Assembly: GCA_951213105.1 (NCBI GenBank)
Contig: OX578136.1
Span: 69,926,730-69,990,729 of the forward strand
Reading direction: 5' to 3'
Source of the DNA: Amaurobius ferox
Taxonomy: Eukaryota; Arthropoda; Arachnida; Araneae; Amaurobiidae
Length of the DNA: 64,000 bases
Part shown: positions 57,300 through 64,000 of the stretch, in pieces
Numbering within the stretch: position 1 is the first letter of the stretch
Layout of the letters: the number at the start of each line of letters is the position of its first letter
Translations under genes and position numbers: made by a program
The notes under the pieces: model-generated
Told to the model about the DNA's origin: nothing
Database searches by the model: none
The model's input: the letters and a program-made list of their open reading frames with translations, nothing else

Positions 57300-57949
57300 A
57301 TTTACTGGAGTGTGACTCAACTTGACTTACAAAAATTCAGTTTTAGTAGCTATTCTTTTTCAAATTTTATAAGAAATTTTTTGAAAAATCGGTATCATGG
57401 GTTCAAATGATTACAATTATGGCGTGTTTAAAGAGCTTGAAAACATCTTTCGAGTGATATCATACTTGACAATGTAACCCCCCTCCCGGAGGGGGGGGGG
57501 GGCGAATGACGTGACTAACAAAAATTGCATCGCGTCTACTTTTCACAATAATAATTCCCATAAATAAACCTTTAATGCGTCTTTATGTCACATTTTGTCC
57601 TATTCTACCATGTTAAAAAATATAAATTTCAAATAAATTTAGAATTAAAAAAATAAATTTAGAATTTAAATTACTCGAATTTAAAAAATTATATCCAGTT
57701 CTAATTTTTTTTATAACAATGCCGGAAAAAAGGGTTATGAAAATTATTTGTGGCCGCTATCGCGTACACAAGAAATCGACCACATACATACATACGTACA
57801 TGCAGACGGACAGACAGATAGATGGACATCACTCCAAAAATAGCCAAAACATGTTCAGGATGTCTTAAAATGTCTACTGGCATCATGATCTCGAAATCGA
57901 TAATTTTTATGAAAATAATACTTTCTCAACACTACACAAGAGAAAGTAA
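57300..57949 (+). repeat. family D dispersed repeat, copy 3
   Basis: Runs from ggagtgtgactcaacttgac through a C/G homopolymer stretch (57479-57502), accatgttaaaaaatataaa, acaagaaatcgaccacatac, a (CATA)n and CAGA run (57780-57820), and catgatctcgaaatcgataa. It ends in the hairpin-like ctttctcaacactacacaag-agaaag at 57931-57946. The family C fragment begins at the very next bases. Confidence 0.68.
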
Positions 57950-58355
57950 CAAGAAAGATCAATCATACATAAGCATTGATTATGAAACACTTTCCAACTG
58001 AAATGTAATTTCATTTAAAAATTAAAATGTGATTCATTCAGTGGTAATATCTTTTACATTATCACAGTACTACAGTATACTTAAATATTTAAAACTGTAT
58101 CGAAATATAAATCATCTGATTCTTTATGCAAAATCAATGAATATTTCATTCATATAACTTGTATTCCAGACTCCAGAGCTAAATAATTTTGTGTGAAAAA
58201 AATTCAGCAATTCTTATGTAATTCATCTTACAATCGCTTGAGATATTTGCATTCCGCATATGTTAAAATTAGGCTTCCTTGAAGAAATAATAAAAGTTTA
58301 GGGATCATTTAAAATCACAACTATTGTAATTGCATAGGCACGGAATTTAGATACA
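57950..58355 (+). repeat. family C (foldback family), outer part of a left-type arm
   Basis: Begins caagaaagatcaatcataca directly after family D and follows the left arm of the 2966-6042 foldback to agatacacagata, where the family B element interrupts it. The inner part of the arm reappears after the B element, at about 59600. Confidence 0.72.
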
Positions 58356-58360
58356 CAGAT

Positions 58361-59210
58361 AATATATATGTGTATGTGTATGTACTCAAAATATTGGAAT
58401 CGTGCCGAAGATCGGAACTCGAATTTTCAAAGGATCTACACGTTTTGGGACTTCTAGAACACGAAAAAACTACTTTTAGGAAGACGTCTGTGTGTGTAAT
58501 GGTGTATCTGTGTATGTTTCTGTGTGTCTGTGTGGATATTACATCCACTCTAATTGAAAAACTAATGGACCGAATTTCATACAATTTGGTAGGTATGTTT
58601 TTTGTGGGAAATCCTGATGTTCATTAGATTATAGTACGATTCGTAATAAAAGAATCTGCCTTCTTTGCGAAATGGCCGCAGAAATTGCCTTTATCCACTC
58701 TAGCTAAAAACTAATGAACCAAATTTAACAAAATTTGGAGTATAATATTTCAATAACCTACAAGTGATTTATATACCAAATTTAACAAAATTTTGTATAT
58801 AAATCATTTGTAGGTTATTCTACTACGATTCGGGAAAAAGGAACGGGCTATTTTTGCGAAATGGCCAGCAAAAATCGTTATATATAAAAATAAAAGACTA
58901 CGTGTGCTCAATTATATCAATTAAATTCCTATTTTATATGTGATTTTTGACAACAAAAAGAATAAGACTAACCCCATTACTCTAGGACTAGCCGTTCTTG
59001 AGATATTCTAGTTTTTAAGCGTTTTCGCTACGCTACCTTTGACAATAAGTCCAGCTATCAAATGAGAACCAAATTTAAGTTTAACGTGTAAATTCAATGT
59101 CATTTAAAATACTTATGTTGTGCAGATAAACTCAAATTATCATTGAATAAATAAAGAGAACGAATATGAGTCTGCAGAGAAAGACATGTGCTGTCCACAT
59201 CAGAATTTTT
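58361..59210 (+). repeat. family B hairpin-ended repeat, inserted into family C
   Basis: The start is diverged (hairpin eroded), but the core cggaactcgaattttcaaag and gatctacacgttttggga, the TG tract, two ~147-bp units (from 58551 and 58696), the distal block and the terminal block ctgcagagaaagacatgtgc, tgtccacatcaga (59172-59204) are all present. It separates two parts of a family C arm, so it was inserted there. Confidence 0.72.
58752..58819. repeat. near-perfect 68-bp inverted duplication within family B
   Basis: aataacctacaagtgattta (58752-58771) is mirrored by taaatcatttgtaggttatt (58800-58819), with tataccaaattt / aaattttgtata completing arms of about 32 bp. The right half is ordinary family B sequence; the left half is a local inverted copy of it. 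Confidence 0.85.
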
Positions 59211-59430
59211 AACAATATTACACCAATGATTTATAGAAGTGAACGGGGATTATTTTCAGGCCATTTCGAAAAAAAATGTATGATCTATATTTAAAGATCC
59301 ATCAAATTTTTGTCGAATAAAATGTTCAACAAATTTAAGCTGTGTACCAAATTTTAACTCTCTAGGACGTAGGAAAGTGCATTTAAAATGCCATCAATTA
59401 AATTTATCATGAAGAGTTATATAAAATTTA
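59211..59430. other. AT-rich stretch, nothing recognised
   Basis: No supported feature. Confidence 0.4.
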
Positions 59431-59433
59431 AAA

Positions 59434-60545
59434 AAAATGAAAAATTGTTATCTACCAAATTTATTTTAAAATATGAAGCCACTCCCATATGCAAAACGTT
59501 TAAACAAATGGAGAGATATTTATTATATAATATCTCTTTCTTTTCTTTCTGGAAGATATCCCAAAGTCAGAATTTAATTGAATTTGTTTTTTTCCCTATA
59601 TTAAATAATTTTTTTAATTAAAAAACTACTTAACATATTTTACTGAATTTTTTTTTATATATTCTATGGGATAATGTGAATATTTTCTAAAAATTTCGAA
59701 GCAATTCGTGAATTTTAAATTTACTTAAAAAATGTTTGAAAAATTAGGTCCCATAGGGTTCAATGTATTTCATTTTTTCAACCCGGGTTCAATAAAAAAC
59801 TAATTGGTTGATATTATTTATTTATATTCCCATAGGTCCTACAGACCGTCTGAACAACATACTAAAATTTCATTTTGATAAACTCATTTTTACGGCAGTT
59901 ATCGTGCTAACGGACAGACAGACAGACAGACAGACAGAATGAACAAAGTCATAAACACTTTTCAACTTTGTTGTAAAGTGTTAAAAAATGAAAAATTGTT
60001 ATCTACCAAATTTATTTTAAAATATGAAGCCACTCCCATATGCAAAAGGTTTAAACAAATGGAGAGATATTTATTATATAATATCTCTCTCTTTTCTTTC
60101 TGGGAGATATCCCAAAGTCAGAATTTAATTGAATTTGTTTTTTTCCCTATATAAAATAATTTTTTTAATTAAAAAACTACTTAACATATTTTACTGAATT
60201 TTTTTTTATATATTCTATGGGATAATGTGAATATTTCCTAAAAATTTCGAAGCAATTCGTGAATTTTAAATTTACTTAAAAAATGTTTGAAAAATTAGGT
60301 CCCATAGGGTTCAATGTATTTCATTTTTTCAACCCGGGTTCAATAAAAAACTAATTGGGTGATATTATTTATTTATATTCCCATAGGTCCTACAGACCGT
60401 CTGAACAACATACTAAAATTTCATTTTGATAAACTCATTCTTACGGCAGTTATCGTGCTAACGGACAGACAGACAGACAGACAGACAGACAGAATGAACA
60501 AAGTCATAAACACTTTTCAACTTTGTTGTAAAGTGTTAAAAATGA
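59434..60545 (+). repeat. 551-bp tandem duplication of the inner family C arm
   Basis: Two adjacent copies, about 59434-59984 and 59985-60545, nearly identical (for example aaaattgttatctaccaaat in both, and the same tctatgggataatgtgaata). Each ends with a (CAGA)n run and gaacaaagtcataaacactt. The second copy has a slightly longer CAGA run. They are the inner third of a family C left arm, continued from 57950-58355. The high identity marks the duplication as recent. Confidence 0.92.
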
Positions 60546-60910
60546 AAATTGGTTCTATGGATCATCAAAATTTGAGTGAATAAAATAATTGTTAAAAATG
60601 CTATAAATGTAGATAATAAATGAGTAAAATATAAAATATTTCCTCAACAGAATTTTATTCGATAAAAATAAAAAAGTAGTTTAAGCGAGTTTCGAACAGT
60701 GGGAGACCTTCTGTTTCATATGTGTCGGTATATTGACTATCTCACACAGATTGCACCAAAAACACATTGCAGAAGAAAATAATTTAGAGGATTTATTTAC
60801 CACCAATCTAAATATCAGGGTGTTCGGCAAAAAAATTATTTGCTCATCTAGAAAATATCAGCTTTCCAGCAAAAAAAAAAGTATTTTAATAATTGATTCG
60901 ACAGATATTC
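60546..60910. other. possible 5' part of the Penelope-like remnant
   Basis: Short open frames here (60733-60915) run toward the endonuclease remnant but show no block I can name. Confidence 0.3.
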
Positions 60911-60915
60911 AGTAA

Positions 60916-61296
60916 TTGCTGAGGAATTGCTTGAAAAGAGGGGTACATGAACCCCTCCTTTCTCCGGATAATACCTATACATTTTATATCGGTAGTACTA
61001 AACGTATGGTTGGTATCCGTTTGTCCGAACATGCAAGAGACATAAAAAATGGTAAATTAACGACTGCTATCTCCCAATTCGTGAATAAAGATAATTTTCG
61101 CCCTCTTTTTGAAAAAACTTTTCTTTTAGTTAGTTGTAATAGCCTCCGTTCGATCTTGCTATATGAATCCCTTTTTATCTATTTATATCGTTCTTTTATT
61201 TGTAATTTTGACCCTGTTCAGGTCCTAAGTTATGCTTGGCGACTAGTTCTCGATCCCCTGCATGTTAAACCTTTGCATAGCTACATCGATTTATAA
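60916..61296 (+). pseudogene. Penelope-like GIY-YIG endonuclease remnant
   Basis: An uninterrupted frame of 126 codons. After ~18 unassigned residues it reads NTYTFYIGSTKRMVGIRLSE (YIG motif and active-site arginine), HARDIKNGKLTTAISQFVNK (histidine), NFRPLFEKTFLL, then YESLFIYLYRSFICNFDPV with the conserved glutamate. This is the endonuclease domain found at the C-terminus of Penelope-like reverse transcriptases, and it matches the copy at 44800-45040 closely in order and wording. The GIY half of the motif is weakly matched by TYTFYIG. The RT part is missing upstream, so the element is 5' truncated. The open frame and intact motif residues suggest it is younger than the copy at 44391. Confidence 0.85.
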
Positions 61297-61483
61297 TAAT
61301 TGTGTTTTAAAAAATCCTATATCTTTAAACCTTTTTGAAGCATTTGCTTTTGAACTTTGTATACATTATAATCTGACTCATAATTCACCTTTTTTTGTGT
61401 AACTGACATTTTCATAATATGCAAATTTTACTTGACAGCATTGCATTGTATTTAAGCACGTTGGCATCGTGTCTGATTGTATT

Positions 61484-61526
61484 GCCACTGAGGATGAACA
61501 TGTAAGATATTTGAAAGAGCTTTGGC
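61484..61526 (+). ncRNA. hammerhead-ribozyme-like tail of the Penelope-like remnant
   Basis: About 190 bp after the stop codon of the endonuclease, on the same strand: GCCA (61484-61487), CTGAGGA (core with G at the variable position, 61488-61494), a poorly paired stem II region, GAAA (61513-61516), GAGC (61517-61520), TT (cleavage dinucleotide), and TGGC (61523-61526) pairing fully with GCCA. This is the same arrangement as at 45446-45485. The weak stem II suggests decay. Confidence 0.45.
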
Positions 61527-62055
61527 TATTGTTTTTACGTCTGTAAGATGATTTTAAAATAAAATGACAATAGGATCTGTGAAATTTGTCATTTATTAGT
61601 AATTAATATGTGTATGTATTGTTTTAAATATGTGAACTAGCCTAGGTTTTTCCCAGACTCTTCTAAATCAAATGAACACGTAATACAACAAAAGAACAAG
61701 CATATTAAATAATGGACTCTAAACTATTATTTTTCACGCTTAAAACATTTTTGATGTGAGTCAAAAGTCGTTCATATATAAAGAGCCAGTAAGTGTAACC
61801 TTGCTTATTTGGCAATCGTGGTGAATTTGATTTATTTAAGGTGCCGCCCAGATATTTCATTAGAAAAGAGGACAGTCATTAAGGCTCTTATAGATTTTTA
61901 AACACACTTGAAGCTACTTATTTTCTCCACTGAAACACATCCCTATTCAAAGATATCTGCTACTTCTATAAGGCGAAGGCTGACTTACCCTGGAAATGCC
62001 CTTGCTCACATTACGTTATTTACTTTTGTCTGATTTCAATATCCAAAATTTTACT
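61527..62055. other. AT-rich stretch, nothing recognised
   Basis: The text ttttaaaataaaatgaca near 61552 may be the polyadenylation-like end of the Penelope-like remnant. Nothing else. Confidence 0.4.
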
Positions 62056-62130
62056 CAGTCACCATCTAGTTGACTGTCTCATTTCAGTCACCATCTAGTT
62101 GACTGTCTCATTTCAGTCACCATCTAGTTG
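62056..62130 (+). repeat. 29-bp tandem repeat
   Basis: The unit cagtcaccatctagttgact plus gtctcattt starts at 62056, 62085 and 62114, the last copy partial. Copies are identical and contiguous. Confidence 0.92.
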
Positions 62131-62405
62131 AATAACACATTAATTAATATCATAATATATCTCATATTTTTATCATTTTTAAACCTTTGTGAGATCTGTA
62201 ATTGAATTCGAGAAGTACGTGGTTTTATGTCTGGTGTTTGCTAAATATATATTAATCCGTCTTCATACAAAGTCGAAAATGTTATTCAGCCGACCACGCA
62301 TGGGATTCAAAACTTCAGCTTAGTGACCAACATCCAACATTATGTTTCTGCACTTTTAAGTCTTCTTCAAGGAATTGCAATTCGACGACAGCATTGACAG
62401 TAAGA
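62131..62405. other. AT-rich stretch, nothing recognised
   Basis: No supported feature. Confidence 0.4.
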
Positions 62406-62409
62406 ATAC

Positions 62410-62830
62410 TTGATATGTGCAAATAGCGGCTGTAAACACAAGGGTCATTTGAGTGGTCTGGCTTTTCGACATCTTAGTGGTGATGAAATTTGCTATATCG
62501 CATTTCTGATTTTACATTTGAAGAAGCTTATGTGGAAGTTAAATGACAAGCTTTTAGCATTTCGCCAATTTCTGTCAAGAAGTGGTAATTGTAAGCTCAT
62601 TTATTCTGACAATGCAAAAAGTGTTAAAGTTGACAAGGAACTGCAGTGTTTTGGCAAAATCATAAAGGAACGAGAACTGCAGGATTTCATATCAAGTCAA
62701 GGGGTGTCATGGAAGTTCACAGAAGAACGTGCCTTTTGGTGGGGAGGATTTTACGAACGACTCGTAAAATCTGTCAAGGATCCGTTACGAAAGATTTTAG
62801 GACGAGCTCTGCTCACATTTGTCACAGGGA
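62410..62830 (+). pseudogene. BEL/Pao-type retrotransposon integrase fragment
   Basis: Part of a 186-codon frame. From about residue 28 it reads ICYIAFLILHLKKLMWKLND (in place of the YIALFTCAVTRAIHLEL block), then LLAFRQFLSRSGNCKLIYSD followed by NAK (second catalytic aspartate), KIIKERELQDFISSQGVSWK, FTEERAFWWGGFYERLVKSV (catalytic glutamate in FYERLV) and DPLRKILGRALLTF. This spacing is diagnostic of the integrase core of BEL/Pao retrotransposons. The first catalytic aspartate lies in a diverged stretch that I cannot read. After ALLTF the frame continues into unrelated sequence (VTGNRAARGTYYIS), so the gene is broken there. No LTRs, protease or RT are found nearby, so this is an isolated fragment. 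Confidence 0.82.
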
Positions 62831-64000
62831 ATAGGGCCGCACGCGGCACCTACTATATCTCTGTGACACATACTGTGTTGTACAAAGTTGTGTGTCCAAG
62901 GACAGGAGGGCGGAGAAGAGATGAAGAAATTAAGCCACCTTCCAATGATCGCACAAATAGCAAGAAATAAGATTTATATTCCAGGAAACTTACTTGAGCG
63001 TTGTGTCCTTATAAACCAGAAATTTCGTCTGCTCTGGCTTACAATATGCAAGCTGGACTCAGGCACATCACAAAAACAATAGGAGTCAAGTTGGGAAAAT
63101 ATGACAAAGATTGACATATAAAACTATTTTATTTAATATTATGATATGTAGTTAAGAAGACGATGTAAAGAAATCATTAGGCCTATTTCAGTAATAAGAT
63201 ATACTGCAATAAACATATGGCCTTTTAATTAAATCAATTATGAATTTCGAATTTTTCACACATTATAATAATAACACTTTTTGCCTCATTTGTATATTCA
63301 ATTAGATTCTTCACATGATATTATTTTGGAGAGAAAATAAGGTATTGAACTATGTAATCATACGAATTAAATATTACTTCATGAAACACATAATATATTC
63401 ATATTTGTTCACTCATTGCTCTCTAGAAATTAGAATTTTTCACTAAAACCGCACGGTACTAACTATACCTGTAAGATCCGCTTTCGCCACGCCGACGACT
63501 CTGGCATACACACACAGAGATTGAGATGAGCAGATTGATTCAAATATCCCTGAACGATCACGAAGAAATTAACACACACACACTTTCAGCAGAGCTCAAT
63601 CAGCAATCAGCAGAAACCTCCGACAGTTATGGAATCAGAATTCCTGGACGAGGGATCAACAGAATTCAACAAAATCGAATGGAATCCGAGAAATTCGGGC
63701 TGTTAGTACTCTCAGTACTTCGGGCATTTCAGTATCAATCTCTACTTAGATCCAAATTCCATATTTGCTAATTCTACCCGGCAAGTGGTACGATGTTTCG
63801 AATTCGTCCTCTGAAATAGGAAGCAAACAATTTTAATTTTTAAAAATAAAAGAAAATGTCTTGGCCCACACAGATTATAAATTCATGTCGAATCAAAATA
63901 TAATCCACACACAAGGACCGTTATGTCCAATTTCCTTTGTGTTTCAGCATCACGGAGTCTTCTCCACGTCCTTCTCCACGAAAATTTTAGGGCCAAGGGA
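62831..64000. other. anonymous stretch to window end
   Basis: Short open frames at 62888-63082 and 63526-63771 have no recognised motif. The composition is somewhat richer in G and C at 63470-63730 and 63930-64000; an unrecognised element may continue past the window end. Confidence 0.35.

Noticed and set aside
62056..62130. 29-bp direct repeats resembling CRISPR repeats in length
   Set aside because: The units are contiguous with no spacers, and the genome is eukaryotic.

Overview
This window looks like an intergenic or intronic stretch of a large, AT-rich animal genome, most likely an arthropod and plausibly a chelicerate such as a spider. The taxon is inferred from base composition, the kinds of mobile elements and the style of the repeats; nothing here identifies a species. 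I recognise no intact host gene, rRNA or functional tRNA gene. Almost every coding trace is a decayed transposable element. The longest uninterrupted reading frame is 186 codons, and only part of it (the retroelement integrase) is recognisable.

Layout. 1-8.8 kb: anonymous AT-rich DNA, a 3.08 kb foldback element with ~1.26-1.3 kb inverted arms (2966-6042), and two copies of a hairpin-ended repeat (family A). 9-18 kb: a 14-bp minisatellite, two decayed Tc1-like transposons on the minus strand (10430-11430; 16551-17992 with inverted repeats and flanking TA), a probable tRNA-derived SINE and a candidate TTAA-flanked MITE (15531-16032). 18-31 kb: a ~200-bp (TA)n tract, a SINE, an internally deleted pogo/Tigger-like element (23722-24450), a mariner-like transposase relic (25980-26230), one arm of the foldback family, and 53-bp and ~141-bp tandem arrays. 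31-43 kb: a 20-bp minisatellite, a GTGAC-rich patch, four tRNA-headed SINE copies, and families A, B, D and E. 44.4-45.6 kb: a Penelope-like retroelement bounded by ~140-bp inverted terminal repeats that carry hammerhead-ribozyme-like cores. 46-52 kb: more A and D copies, a mariner-like transposase C-terminus hosting a 42-bp coding minisatellite, three ~320-bp tandem units and two adjacent miRNA-like hairpins. 52.8-55.0 kb: a TTAA-flanked piggyBac element with a decayed transposase. 57-60.6 kb: nested D, foldback and B repeats ending in a recent 551-bp tandem duplication. 60.9-63 kb: a second Penelope-like GIY-YIG remnant with its own hammerhead-like tail, and a BEL/Pao integrase remnant.

No pathway or operon is encoded. 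The most interesting material is (i) the ribozyme-like cores in the two Penelope-like elements, (ii) a clan of non-autonomous repeats (A and B, perhaps D) whose interiors differ but whose ends share a hairpin and, in A and B, a gtcatgtgctgcccacatcag-type block, with a strictly kept 17-nt palindrome inside A, and (iii) the birth of a minisatellite inside a transposase reading frame. All family assignments come from reading conserved motifs by eye; no database search was run.
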